From contig JAAEYW010000003.1 of assembly GCA_018223185.1 (NCBI GenBank), forward strand, positions 214,074 to 278,073: a stretch of DNA of 64,000 nt. Reading direction: 5' to 3'. The stretch is from Oceanospirillales bacterium. GTDB lineage: Bacteria; Pseudomonadota; Gammaproteobacteria; Pseudomonadales; Balneatricaceae. The translations under genes were made by a program, and so were the position numbers. This document shows, one piece after another, positions 36,555 to 45,852 of this stretch (position 1 is its first letter; the number at the start of each line of letters is the position of its first letter). The notes beneath the pieces were generated by a model. The model did no database searches. It was not told the origin of the DNA and was given only the letters and a program-made list of their open reading frames with translations.

Positions 36555-37013
36555 ATGGCTGACTGGTTTAATACTCTAACCCTCTGGCACTGGCTTATTC
36601 TGGGAGTCCTGTTACTTATTCTGGAAATACTCGGGGCATCGGGCTTTTTAATCGGGCTGGCAGTGGCCAGCCTGGTTGTTGCCGCTATCGTAGCACTGGA
36701 GTTAATTGTCAGCTGGCCGTTTCAGCTGCTTACATTTGCGTTGCTGGGGATTATTTTCACCGTACTTTACTGGCGTATTTTCCGCTCCTTTAACCGCCAT
36801 TCTGATGAGCCGCTGATGAATGACCGGGCCGCTCAGCTGATTGGCCGTAAATTCCTGCTTGAGCAGGAGCTGGAAAACGGTCAGGGAAGGGTGCAGGTAG
36901 GTGATACTCTGTGGAAGGCTGAAGCTGAAACGCCACTGGCCGCGGGAACCCGGGTTGAAGTGTATGCCAGCGAAGGGATGGTGATTAAAATCAGAGCGTT
37001 ACCGGATAGCTGA
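36555..37013 (+). CDS. NfeD family membrane protein
   Basis: 152 residues. Two to three membrane segments (about 10-75) precede a C-terminal OB-fold beta domain (about 85-150: GRVQVGDTLWKAEAETPLAAGTRVEV). This is the short NfeD type without the protease domain, matching E. coli YbbJ, which pairs with QmcA. Partner of the preceding SPFH gene. Confidence 0.94.
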   Translation: MADWFNTLTLWHWLILGVLLLILEILGASGFLIGLAVASLVVAAIVALELIVSWPFQLLTFALLGIIFTVLYWRIFRSFNRHSDEPLMNDRAAQLIGRKFLLEQELENGQGRVQVGDTLWKAEAETPLAAGTRVEVYASEGMVIKIRALPDS

Positions 37014-37033
37014 ATATTTTTGATGCTATTACT

Positions 37034-37066
37034 CACCGTTACCCGGCTCTGGTTCGGGTAACGGTG
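37034..37066. terminator. Strong hairpin between nfeD and bufC
   Basis: CACCGTTACCCG and CGGGTAACGGTG form a perfect 12-bp stem with a 9-base loop between convergent genes. A T-tract is weak on both strands, yet the position and stability favour bidirectional termination. Confidence 0.7.
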
Positions 37067-37074
37067 ATATCAAC

Positions 37075-37893
37075 TCAAACGATGTTCAGTTGCGGAGGCG
37101 TTGTTTCGTCATACAGCTGGTGTATCCAGCCCAGATCAAGCCAGCGGCATAATGTGCTAAGCAGTTCCGGGGCTGCGGCCTCTTCACCGACTTCTGCGAC
37201 CGTTATCTCTGCCGCTGTGGAAAAGGTTTCTCCCTGAAAGAAACAGTGAATTAAACCCTGTTCCAGTCGCGTCACTGAGCGAAATTCTGTCAGTCTTTCT
37301 GCGTTGCGCCAGATGGCCCAGCATGCCGGTTGCCTGACAAGGTCAGGGGGTGTCTGTTTACCTTTGAGCGCTTGCCAGATCCCGACAGCATTATACTGAC
37401 TGCTAAATAGCTGCAGGCTGGGATGAAACCGCAACTGCATCTGCGGCCACTTTTCTGGCGGTATCTGTTGTAGTGTTTCAGTTGATGCGGTATTCCGGTC
37501 CGGCGCATCAAAAGATGACAACAAACATCGCTCAAATCGGGCCAGTTCTGAAATGTGTGGGTGCTGGCTGAAAAACGCATCGCTTTTGAGATAATCCGGC
37601 AACGGATCACAATAGTGACGCAGGGAGCGATATTGACTCGGTACCGCTTCGATATACCCGTTCACCATCTGCTCAAACAGATCATCACCCAGATAGCTGC
37701 CCAGCACCGGGTGATCGTTATCGATCACCTCCCGAAGGCGCAGCCGGTAGCCACTCTGATAGATCGACAGGCGTTGCTGTGCAGTGAGGTTGAGATCGCC
37801 CGCGATATGATCGGTAATCGCCGTGTTTCCTGTCAGTAGTGCCGACATCATCTGTCGCTGGCGCAGATGCAGCGTGGCCTTTGAATGACTCAT
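37075..37893 (-). CDS. bufC: BufC/HvfC-type DUF2063 partner of MNIO enzyme
   Basis: 272 residues. The N-terminal part (RQRQMMSALLTGNTAITDHI, LSIYQSGYRLRLREVIDNDHP) is the DUF2063 domain, and the C-terminal part is a second alpha domain. Such proteins present the precursor peptide to the MNIO enzyme. The start overlaps the bufB stop by 4 bases (ATGA). Confidence 0.9.
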   Translation of the reverse strand: MSHSKATLHLRQRQMMSALLTGNTAITDHIAGDLNLTAQQRLSIYQSGYRLRLREVIDNDHPVLGSYLGDDLFEQMVNGYIEAVPSQYRSLRHYCDPLPDYLKSDAFFSQHPHISELARFERCLLSSFDAPDRNTASTETLQQIPPEKWPQMQLRFHPSLQLFSSQYNAVGIWQALKGKQTPPDLVRQPACWAIWRNAERLTEFRSVTRLEQGLIHCFFQGETFSTAAEITVAEVGEEAAAPELLSTLCRWLDLGWIHQLYDETTPPQLNIV

Positions 37894-38753
37894 CTGACCT
37901 CCAGCCCCGGGGCCTGCTTGCCGGGGTGTTGAAAAGGTAGTATGCCGGCGGCAATATCACGGGCGATCTGCAGCTCAGCCACTAACTGATTCAGTGGTGG
38001 GATATTATCATCGCGTTCAATCATCGTGCTGACGGCACCAAAGCGGAGCAGTGCCTGGCGATAAAGGTCCCAGACCGGATCGCATATGTCATGATCATGG
38101 GTATCAATGACATGGGTGCCATAATCGCTGTGACCCGCCAGATGAAACTGGCGAACCCGCTCCGGTTTAACCGTGTTCAGGTAGGCTTGCGGGTCAAAGT
38201 TGTGATTACGTGAACTGACATAGATGTTGTTGATATCTAACAGCATCAGGCAGTCAGCCCTTTCAACCACTGCATTGTAAAACGCCCACTCGGACATAGC
38301 CGATTCTGTATAGCTGATATAACTGGAAACATTTTCCAGGAGTAACTGCCTGCCCAGTGTGTCCTGAACCTGCATTATCCGTCCGGCGACATGGTTGATT
38401 GCCTCTTCGGTATAGGGCATCGGCAGCAGGTCATGACTATTGATACCATCCAGCCCGGTCCAGCACAGATGGTCAGAGATCCAGCGGGGCTGCACCTCCG
38501 TGGCCAGCCGTTTCAGGCGTTGCAGGTAATCTTTATCCAGCGGGTCGGTGGAGCCGATCGACAGCGACACGCCATGCATTACCATCGGGTATTGCTCACG
38601 AATGGCATGCAGGTAGTATTTGGGTTTACCTCCGGCAACCATGAAGTTTTCTGAGATAATCTCAAACCAGTCGACATCCGGACGGTTTTCCAGCACATCA
38701 TTAAAGTGCTGGGTTCTCAGCCCCAGGCCAAAGCCCAGAAAGTGGTCGTTCAT
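37890..38753 (-). CDS. bufB: BufB-type DUF692 multinuclear iron oxidase (MNIO)
   Basis: 287 residues. TIM-barrel DUF692 family. Metal ligands are seen in HGVSLSIGS, WISDHLCW, EDVSSYI-like ENVSSYISY, DINNIYVSS, HLAGHSDYG and DTHDHDICDPVW. MNIO enzymes oxidise cysteines of a precursor peptide to thio-oxazolone-type groups that bind copper. It is followed by bufC with a 4-base overlap and preceded by the bufA2 precursor gene. Confidence 0.93.
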   Translation of the reverse strand: MNDHFLGFGLGLRTQHFNDVLENRPDVDWFEIISENFMVAGGKPKYYLHAIREQYPMVMHGVSLSIGSTDPLDKDYLQRLKRLATEVQPRWISDHLCWTGLDGINSHDLLPMPYTEEAINHVAGRIMQVQDTLGRQLLLENVSSYISYTESAMSEWAFYNAVVERADCLMLLDINNIYVSSRNHNFDPQAYLNTVKPERVRQFHLAGHSDYGTHVIDTHDHDICDPVWDLYRQALLRFGAVSTMIERDDNIPPLNQLVAELQIARDIAAGILPFQHPGKQAPGLEVR

Positions 38754-38812
38754 GGCAGCTCCAGTTGAATGAGAGGTAAATGTATATGTACAATGTATCG
38801 TAAGCGGATAAC

Positions 38813-38836
38813 AGCGCCCTTTTTTAGCAGGGCGCT
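38813..38836 (-). promoter_or_regulatory. Hairpin in the bufA2-bufB gap
   Basis: A GCGCCC/GGGCGC stem with one extra A-T pair and an 11-base loop lies in the 129-base gap between the precursor and enzyme genes. No U-run follows on the minus strand. It may protect the bufA2 transcript or reduce read-through so that the precursor is made in excess. Confidence 0.5.
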
Positions 38837-38882
38837 TAGCGGAGCGCTTTTGGAAGGGGCGCTCACGGGCAGACTAAACAGC

Positions 38883-39347
38883 TTAACTGTTCGTCTTACC
38901 GCCAATATCCGCACAGGATTTTGCGGTGGTCATAACAAAACCGGTGCCTTTGCAAGCGCCGTGACCGGCACAGGCATTATCGGCTGTTTTACAGTCGTTA
39001 TGGCCTTTACACACATTCACACCAAAGCACTGGGTCAGTTCTGCTTTAGCAATCTGATCCCGCCAGTCATCCCGCACCTGGCCGCCGGCATCAGTACAGG
39101 CTTTCGTTGGCATCGTAACAAAACCCTGTCCTTTACAGGATCCCATTCCTTTACAGGCATTATTTGCTGTTTTGCAGTCATTATGACCCTTGCAGCTGTT
39201 TACCCCATAGCAATGTCCAAGCTCTACAGTATCGGTTGGTGCGGCGGTGGATGAACTGGCGGCGTTAGCGCCCACGCATCCAGCGAGACCCGCTGCAGCC
39301 ATTGCGATAGCGGCCCCGGAAAGTTTGGTTTTCATGTTTGTTATCAT
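38883..39347 (-). CDS. bufA2: BufA2-like bufferin precursor with duplicated Cys domain
   Basis: 154 residues; the ATG at 39347 has GGAAG 7 bases upstream. The signal peptide contains LAGC at 21-24, a possible lipobox. Two repeats of one unit follow: cysteines 46, 52, 58, 65, 71, 84 and 107, 113, 119, 126, 132, 145, with identical spacing (6, 6, 7, 6, 13) and the shared core [10 protein letters not shown]. Family members are periplasmic peptides modified by DUF692 enzymes into copper-binding metallophores. Confidence 0.88.
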   Translation of the reverse strand: MITNMKTKLSGAAIAMAAAGLAGCVGANAASSSTAAPTDTVELGHCYGVNSCKGHNDCKTANNACKGMGSCKGQGFVTMPTKACTDAGGQVRDDWRDQIAKAELTQCFGVNVCKGHNDCKTADNACAGHGACKGTGFVMTTAKSCADIGGKTNS

Positions 39348-39709
39348 TGTTATTCTTCCTTTGGTTGTGTGGTGGCCTCCAGCCTTTTCAGGCAGATCAG
39401 CAGTTGATCATGGAGGCCGGTAAAATGCCCCTGAAGGGGGCGAATCCGGGAATCTTTAATGGATGGGGAATCAGTATTCATGATCAACTTGAAATGAAAC
39501 TGAAAATTCGGGGTCGAACTTTTTATTTATGAATTTTTAAGAAAGGAAGGGCTGTTTTTGGTATCTTAAGTCGCTACAGCACTCAGTCCGTCAATCAGTA
39601 AACCGAAGCATGTATTTGTAACGATCAGTACGTAAGCTGATTCCGCAGCCAGAGTCCGGGACGTCTGCAAACGTTCCTTGTTCCAGTGCAATCTAAATTT
39701 CAGGGCACT
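39348..39709. other. 362-base gap between bufA2 and a divergent membrane protein
   Basis: No credible gene is seen; a 64-codon open frame on the plus strand lacks a ribosome site. The gap must hold promoters for both divergent genes. I could not identify a known metal-responsive or ECF-sigma site by eye. Confidence 0.5.
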
Positions 39710-40672
39710 ATGCAACCGTCAGAATTAAACAAGCAGATAGCACTCCAGGAGGATATTCAGCGGGCCGTTACCGCAGGTATCCGCACTTATTTTCAAAGTT
39801 GTCGGGGCCGGATTCCCGGTTTTATAAAAAGGCATTTCAGTTATCCCGCCGCTTTAACGACCAACCGGGTGGCGTTTGGTTTTGATATTTTACGGGCACC
39901 GGTCAATCTGTTCTGGGCCCCCCTGTTTGCACTGGTGTGTATGATCCGGTTCTTTGTTGGGAAGTCTTCACGGCTGGGATGGCTGTATCGCTGGTTAGGC
40001 CGTTTTCCGGCGGGTTTTACCACCCGGGTGCAGACCCATATCAGTGAGTTGGTACTCAGCGATCTGTTACAGCATAACCAGTCCCATGCTTCACTGAGCT
40101 GGTTTATTGCCGAAGAACTGAGAGTTCTGTATCAGGAAAATGAAGAAAACAGCGTCGACCTGGAATATTTTCATGACCGAACCGAACCTGTTATCGAGGA
40201 AGCACTGGCTCAGTACCGGGTCACCCGCACCGCTTCAGCTGATATAACCAATACACTTTCCTGTACCGTATTAGGTGCGTTTGCCTTTCAGAAGTTTACC
40301 CCGGGAGGCATCGGTATTGCGCTGATGCTGGCGACGATTATCAGCACTGAACTGGCGGCCAGTGAGTTTATTCTGGGGGAAACCTTAGGTCATGTTTATT
40401 ACAGCCTCTTCCCGCCATCGCTTTCTGCCGGGGTTACTGTCGCCACCGTTGCCGGCGTGCTGTCCCTGTTATCGGCATTTGCTGCCCTGTCCGGGGGTAT
40501 TTCTGACCCGGTACAGGCCGTTACCGGGCTGCATCGCTATCGTCTTAATAAGATGCTCAATCATCTGGAGCAGGATCTGCTGCGTCAGAGTGGCAACAGC
40601 TTCCGCCCGAAAGATCAGTATGTTGCCCGGATCATGGAGTGTTTCGATCTGATTCGCGCCGGGATGTTATGA
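39710..40672 (+). CDS. Hypothetical membrane protein, 320 residues
   Basis: The ATG at 39710 is preferred over a GTG at 39686. Hydrophobic segments lie near residues 60-80, 190-225 and 255-280, separated by soluble helical parts. Notable strings are NRVAFGFDILRAPVNLFWAP and SLSAGVTVATVAGVLSLLSAF. I do not recognise the family. It is divergent from the buf operon and convergent with the GGDEF-EAL gene. Confidence 0.75.
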   Translation: MQPSELNKQIALQEDIQRAVTAGIRTYFQSCRGRIPGFIKRHFSYPAALTTNRVAFGFDILRAPVNLFWAPLFALVCMIRFFVGKSSRLGWLYRWLGRFPAGFTTRVQTHISELVLSDLLQHNQSHASLSWFIAEELRVLYQENEENSVDLEYFHDRTEPVIEEALAQYRVTRTASADITNTLSCTVLGAFAFQKFTPGGIGIALMLATIISTELAASEFILGETLGHVYYSLFPPSLSAGVTVATVAGVLSLLSAFAALSGGISDPVQAVTGLHRYRLNKMLNHLEQDLLRQSGNSFRPKDQYVARIMECFDLIRAGML

Positions 40673-40681
40673 ATCGTTCAT

Positions 40682-43102
40682 TCAGACGGTTGAAGTTTTA
40701 CTGGAGACCACTAATTTCTGGTAGAACAGCTTTGCATTAACAGGCTTGGAAAACAGGTAGCCCTGGAAGCAGTTGCAGCCCAGTTCCATCAATGCGCTTC
40801 TTTCATTCAGGGTTTCAACCCCTTCAGCGATAACGGTAAGGTTAAGCCGGTCAGCTGTGGCGATGATCACGGCGACAATGGCCGCCAGTTCTGAGGAGGG
40901 ACGCAGACCGGTGACAAACGAGCGATCAATCTTGAGTACATCCAGAGGCAGATAGTGCAGGTATCTAAGCGATGAATAGCCGGTGCCAAAGTCGTCAATA
41001 GCAAAAGAGATGCCCCGTTTTTTTAGCAGTTTCATCTTATTGCTGGCAATTTCAAAGTTATTCAGCAACAGATTTTCAGTGATCTCTAATTCAATCAGTA
41101 GCCCCGGAATACCCGTCTGGTCGAGCATGTCCAGTACGCGCTCAACAAAATCGACCTGCATAAACTGTAACGGACTAATGTTGATAGCCAGGCGTTTGAA
41201 GGATTTTGGTAGTCCCTGTTCGCGCCAGGCTGCCAGTTGTTTCAACGCCAGCAGCAAAATCCAGTTGCCAATCTCAACAATCTGGCCGCTCTCTTCCGCT
41301 ATCTGAATAAAACTCCCCGGCATAATAATGCCTTTATCAGGGTGCCTCCATCTTAGCAGTGCTTCGGCTCCAAGAATCTTATCATCGCTGCTCACCTGCG
41401 GCTGAAACCACAGCTCAAATTCACTGTTTTTAAGTGCCTGATGGAGCCCTTTTTCAACCTCAAGCCTTTCCTGTGCCGAGGATTGCATCTCCGGATCAAA
41501 AAACTGGAAACTGTTACGACCCAGGGTTTTTACCCGATAGAGTGCCGTGTCGGCATGGCGCAGGGTTTCCATGGCACTGTGTTTTTTATCTGGAAAAGTC
41601 GCAATGCCGATGCTGGTGCTACAGAAGAGCTGATGGCTATCCACTTCAAACGGGATTACCAGCTCTTCCAGAATTTGCAGGGCGTGGTTGGCGGCAACTT
41701 CAGCACAGAGTTCTGCTGACTTTCCGGTGTCAGGCAGCAGCGCGACAAACTCATCTCCACCAAACCGGGCACAGGTCGCGTTTTCCGGTAATATCCGGGT
41801 CAGTCGCTTTGCGACCTCGCAGAGGATAGCATCGCCAATCGAGTGCCCCAGTGAGTCATTAATGGTTTTAAAACGATCAAGATCCATATACAACACCGCC
41901 CCGTAGTGTTGATTGTCCTGATGGGACTGCATCGCGGTATTCAAACGGTCGATAAAAAGTCTGCGGTTGGCCAGCCCGGTCAGGGTATCAAAAAATGCCA
42001 GTTCGAAAATTTGCTGTTCAGCTTCTTTGCGTACTGAGATATCCCGGGCCAGAATCAGAATATAATCTTTATCATTCAGGCACATCCGAATGCAACGGGC
42101 CTCAACCGGAACAAGCTCCCCCAGAGTGTTGATCTGAATATCTTCCAGTGTACAGGGCTGCTTGTCACTAATGGTTGCAAACAGCTCTTGCAGTGTTTTG
42201 GCTGTGAAGTTCTTACTGAATTTCGCCAGTGACTGACCGATAAATGAATCTTCATCGGTTTTGAGTGAATCGGCAGCCTGGTGATTGGTCCGGATAATGG
42301 TGCTGTCCGGCAGGCAGAGAAACATCGCATCGCCGGCGTTATCCATCAGCGAGCGGGAGAAGTGCTCGCTTTTAGACAGGCGGTTAATGGTTTCGTTAAG
42401 CTGATCTGTTTTCTCTTTTCTTTCCTCCCATAGACGGGCAAACCCGGCTGCCAGGTCCCCCAGCTCATCGGGTTTGTTATAGGGCAGAGGCGGACAAACG
42501 TCACTCTGGCGCAACTGATTGACCCAGTTAGCGATATCCAGAATGGGTTGAGACAGATAACGATAGATCAGCAACAGAAATATAGTTGCCAGGATTACAC
42601 TCGAAATAAGCGCCATAAAGAGGCTGGCTATCGCGCGGTGAACATAGGTATTGGCAATATGAGCTGTATCCAGATCAATAATAAGCCGGGCGTTATTCTG
42701 GTTAGGCGGGGTAACGATGAGCGCTTCTTCAATGTGGCTGTTGAACTGAAAGAAATGACTTCCCAGGGATGCTAACCATGTTTTGTCTGCGGGTTCTCTG
42801 CGGCTTTCAGCAAGATTGTCGCCGAAATCATCGATAATGGTGGCGTGGTGGATGATGGGACTAAGAATGAGCGCTGCGGTAATCTCTTCTCCCTGCAGGG
42901 TATCCAGATTATAAACGGTACGGGCGGCTGTATCCTGATGCAGGTTGATTATTCGGGCAACGGTTTGTTTTATCCTCTGTTTCTCCAGATCAATATCCAT
43001 ATAGATCTGCCAGCTGGCAGAGATAAAACCCAGCAACACGGAGATCAGCAAAACAGATCGGGCCTGTTTAAAGGCGATACGATGAATAAATTTAAAACTC
43101 AA
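40682..43102 (-). CDS. Membrane sensor with HAMP-like, PAS, GGDEF and EAL domains
   Basis: 806 residues. TM helices at about 15-33 and 155-178 bracket a periplasmic sensor; a HAMP-like linker, a PAS domain (about 235-350), GGDEF (about 365-530) and EAL (about 545-800) follow. GGDEF is intact (RFGGDEF) but the RxxD I-site is missing. EAL motifs are present: AEALLRW, ITENLL, DDFGTGYSSL. Either cyclase, phosphodiesterase or both may be active. It lies 54 bases after a solute-binding-protein gene. Confidence 0.93.
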   Translation of the reverse strand: MSFKFIHRIAFKQARSVLLISVLLGFISASWQIYMDIDLEKQRIKQTVARIINLHQDTAARTVYNLDTLQGEEITAALILSPIIHHATIIDDFGDNLAESRREPADKTWLASLGSHFFQFNSHIEEALIVTPPNQNNARLIIDLDTAHIANTYVHRAIASLFMALISSVILATIFLLLIYRYLSQPILDIANWVNQLRQSDVCPPLPYNKPDELGDLAAGFARLWEERKEKTDQLNETINRLSKSEHFSRSLMDNAGDAMFLCLPDSTIIRTNHQAADSLKTDEDSFIGQSLAKFSKNFTAKTLQELFATISDKQPCTLEDIQINTLGELVPVEARCIRMCLNDKDYILILARDISVRKEAEQQIFELAFFDTLTGLANRRLFIDRLNTAMQSHQDNQHYGAVLYMDLDRFKTINDSLGHSIGDAILCEVAKRLTRILPENATCARFGGDEFVALLPDTGKSAELCAEVAANHALQILEELVIPFEVDSHQLFCSTSIGIATFPDKKHSAMETLRHADTALYRVKTLGRNSFQFFDPEMQSSAQERLEVEKGLHQALKNSEFELWFQPQVSSDDKILGAEALLRWRHPDKGIIMPGSFIQIAEESGQIVEIGNWILLLALKQLAAWREQGLPKSFKRLAINISPLQFMQVDFVERVLDMLDQTGIPGLLIELEITENLLLNNFEIASNKMKLLKKRGISFAIDDFGTGYSSLRYLHYLPLDVLKIDRSFVTGLRPSSELAAIVAVIIATADRLNLTVIAEGVETLNERSALMELGCNCFQGYLFSKPVNAKLFYQKLVVSSKTSTV

Positions 43103-43156
43103 CGTTACATCCTCTGTTTTACGTTGGACGAAATTGCCAATCCGTTTGCTAACTGA

Positions 43157-43903
43157 TTATAAATATTTTTTATAGATCGCATCAAACTCTCCCGAATTCT
43201 TAATCTTTTCGAGTCCGGTATTGAATTGTTTAATCCGTTCTTGATTGCCGGGGTAGTGTTTGCTCAGGCACAGATGAAATGGCGTGCTGTCTTTATCTTT
43301 AAGCCGATGGGCTTTAATTCTGTTTTGCAGATCAAGCTGCCGGGCACGATAAAGGGTTGCCAGTTCGCTGTTGTAAAAAATATCGATGTTTCTGAACACA
43401 ACCGAACGGATACCACTATCAGTATCAGGGGTTTTTGTATGCTTAATATTCTGATCGGTCAGCTCGCGTTCGACACCCCATTTTTCAACGGTAGTCACCC
43501 GATAGTTATGCAGGTCTGACAGGGTCGAAAGTTTTTTTGCATCGAACTCTTTCAGCGTAAAGGCGACATGGTTGTCTTCACTTAATGGCTGACTGAACAG
43601 AATGAAAGATTCTCTGCCCGGTTGTTTTGAACAGGAGATAGTGCCGGCTATCTGGCCATGCTGCATATTCTTGATGATTCGTTTCCAGGGAGCGGATGAA
43701 ACGATTGCTTTGATGTCAACCGCGGCAAAGGCGGCCTGAGTAACCTCAACATCGACCCCCGTGATGGTATTGTGCGGGTCAATGATGGCGTAAGGCGGAA
43801 AGTCGACAACGAAAAGTTCAATCTGATTTTCGTCTGCCGTGGCAAAGCAACTCAGCGTTGTCAGTAATATAGATAAAGCCGGTTTGTTAAAAAACGAAAA
43901 CAT
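43157..43903 (-). CDS. Periplasmic solute-binding protein (family 3), possible sensor subunit
   Basis: 248 residues with a signal peptide ending near FATA. The SBP_bac_3 fold is shown by FVVDFPPYAIIDPHNTITGVDVEV and the C-terminal FNTGLEKIKNSGEFDAIYKKYL. No ABC permease or ATPase gene is nearby; instead a GGDEF-EAL membrane protein follows in the same orientation. It may deliver a ligand signal to that protein's periplasmic domain; this is inferred from position. Confidence 0.85.
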   Translation of the reverse strand: MFSFFNKPALSILLTTLSCFATADENQIELFVVDFPPYAIIDPHNTITGVDVEVTQAAFAAVDIKAIVSSAPWKRIIKNMQHGQIAGTISCSKQPGRESFILFSQPLSEDNHVAFTLKEFDAKKLSTLSDLHNYRVTTVEKWGVERELTDQNIKHTKTPDTDSGIRSVVFRNIDIFYNSELATLYRARQLDLQNRIKAHRLKDKDSTPFHLCLSKHYPGNQERIKQFNTGLEKIKNSGEFDAIYKKYL

Positions 43904-44132
43904 AAGATCCCTCTTAAATGTATATGGCTCTGTTACGTTATTCCCTTGAACGTTTATCTACTCTGGATCTTTTGGTATATAAAACAATATTGTTTTGGTT
44001 GCAAAGAGATCCGGATGGACTGTTTGCTGTGCATAGATAAGCTTGTGTGCGAATAACCAAACTTTGAGGACCAGACTTTGAGGATAGTCTCATAAGTTAT
44101 TTTTCGCGAGTGGCTAAGCCCGTATAGGACAT

Positions 44133-44148
44133 ATTAATTTAAATTAAT
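44133..44148. repeat. 16-base AT palindrome
   Basis: ATTAATTTAAATTAAT is a perfect palindrome between the SBP gene's upstream region and yacL. Low complexity makes chance occurrence possible. Confidence 0.3.
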
Positions 44149-44177
44149 GAATGATAGTTAGCCAATACAGTCAGAGT

Positions 44178-44549
44178 TTACAGCGTTGAAGTAAACTGCT
44201 GCCAGCCTTCAAGAATTTCGATAAAGTCATCCAGGCCACAACTCGCCGTTGACTCCTGATCATAGAACACCAGGTTATCTTCCGGTTGCTCCTCTTCAAA
44301 CTCGGAATCCAGGGCGTGGGCCCGCACGACGGCTTCATCCCTATTAAGCATCAGGTTATATTCCGACCCTTCCATCAGATAGTCCATCCGCTGATGTTGA
44401 CGGAGTTCTGAAATAATCGTCAGCAGTTGCTGAATAACAGCCTGGCGGCTTCTCAATTCATAGGTCAGCCAATAACCTATCGCCTCATGGCCCATGGAGA
44501 ATTCAGCCCGGAATGCACCGTATATATCGTGGGTGAAGTCGTAGTCCAC
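44178..44549 (-). CDS. yacL: YacL (UPF0231) family protein
   Basis: 123 residues. MDYDFTHDIYGAFRAEFSMGHEAIGYW aligns with the start of E. coli YacL, and NLVFYDQESTASCGLDDFIEIL matches its end. Acidic cytoplasmic protein of unknown function conserved in gammaproteobacteria. Single-gene unit. Confidence 0.92.
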   Translation of the reverse strand: MDYDFTHDIYGAFRAEFSMGHEAIGYWLTYELRSRQAVIQQLLTIISELRQHQRMDYLMEGSEYNLMLNRDEAVVRAHALDSEFEEEQPEDNLVFYDQESTASCGLDDFIEILEGWQQFTSTL

Positions 44550-44838
44550 AGCATTGCTCTCCTGGGGTGAGTGTTTAAGTTATATGGATGCGGAGCATAG
44601 CACAGCCGCTCTGAATAGAGCAGAGCACTGATTGCTGTTCCGGGACTGCGGTGTTGCTTCAGAGTCATTGTCTTTTATCTGATAAAAGTCCTGATTAAAA
44701 AATAAACAGTTCCCAGTTTAAGTATCTGAGCGAAGCTTCTTACCTGAAGTGAGGTATATTTGAACGTTATTAGCTGTTTTATGTTGGCAGAAGGTGTAAC
44801 AGCACCTCCGGTTCAGGCGTTTCAAGGAGTTTGAAAGC

Positions 44839-45801
44839 GTGATAGATCAAGAAGATGATATTTATAAAACCTTACTCGAATCGACCAAGGCGATTCCCTG
44901 GAAAATAAACTGGGAGACAAAGGCGTTTGAATATATCGGCCCCCAGATCGAGTCATTATTGGGCTGGAGTCAGGATAGCTGGAAAAGTGCACAGGACTGG
45001 ATCGATCGTATTCATGAGGACGAACGGGAGCAAACCGCTCATAACTGTATCAATCTGTGCGATAACGGGATTGATCATGAAGCTGATTACCGTGCCCTGA
45101 CCGCTGATGGCCAATATGTCTGGGTACGTGATGTTGTCCATGTCATTCGCAAGAACGGTGTTACCACTGATCTGGTCGGTTTTATCTTCGATATCTCTGA
45201 GCGTAAAGCGATGGAGGAAGAGTTACAGCGTGCTAATAAAAAGCTGGAAGCACTCTCCTATCTTGACGGACTGACCGGTGTACCCAACCGGAGACTCTAC
45301 GATCAGACACTGGACACTGAGTGGGGGCGCGCGGTGCGGGCCGGAACCTGCCTTTCTCTGATCGCTATCGATATCGATCATTTCAAAGATTACAACGATC
45401 AGTGCGGCCATGTTCAGGGTGATGAATGTTTGAAACTGGTGGCTGAAGCACTACAGGATGTGGCCGTTCGTTCAACCGATTTCTTCGCCCGCTACGGCGG
45501 AGAAGAGTTTGTGCTGCTACTTCCGGACACAGGTCAGGAAGCCGCACGTGATATCGCAGAACGGTGTCGGCGTCGTATTCTGGAACTGGCGATTGCTCAT
45601 CCGGCATCAACCGCGGGGAACCTGTTAACCATCAGTGCGGGAGTCGCCTGTATGAGGCCAACAAACGATGACCAACAGACCGATCTTTTTGCGGCCGCTG
45701 ATCGTATGTTGTACCAGGCTAAACGCAACGGGCGTAACCGGTTTGCCTGCAGCTGGCCGGCTAAATCCCCGGAAGACACTGGGCGACTGGTGAATAGTTA
45801 G
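44839..45801 (+). CDS. PAS-GGDEF diguanylate cyclase, copy 1
   Basis: 320 residues from a GTG start after AAGGAG. A PAS domain (about 10-125; WKINWETKAFEYIGPQIESLLGW, RDVVHVIRKNG, GFIFDISERKAMEE) precedes GGDEF with RYGGEEF and an intact I-site RSTD. It is soluble, so it senses a cytoplasmic cue. It is a close paralogue of the gene at 46748; the upstream block CGTTTCAAGGAG is shared too. Confidence 0.95.
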   Translation: MIDQEDDIYKTLLESTKAIPWKINWETKAFEYIGPQIESLLGWSQDSWKSAQDWIDRIHEDEREQTAHNCINLCDNGIDHEADYRALTADGQYVWVRDVVHVIRKNGVTTDLVGFIFDISERKAMEEELQRANKKLEALSYLDGLTGVPNRRLYDQTLDTEWGRAVRAGTCLSLIAIDIDHFKDYNDQCGHVQGDECLKLVAEALQDVAVRSTDFFARYGGEEFVLLLPDTGQEAARDIAERCRRRILELAIAHPASTAGNLLTISAGVACMRPTNDDQQTDLFAAADRMLYQAKRNGRNRFACSWPAKSPEDTGRLVNS

Positions 45802-45852
45802 TTCTGTTTATAAACAGGTTCTGGGGTTTATGTCATTGGGGGATACGCAAAG

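Noticed and set aside
39338-39532. 64-codon plus frame upstream of bufA2
   Set aside because: No ribosome site and it overlaps the bufA2 start and promoter.
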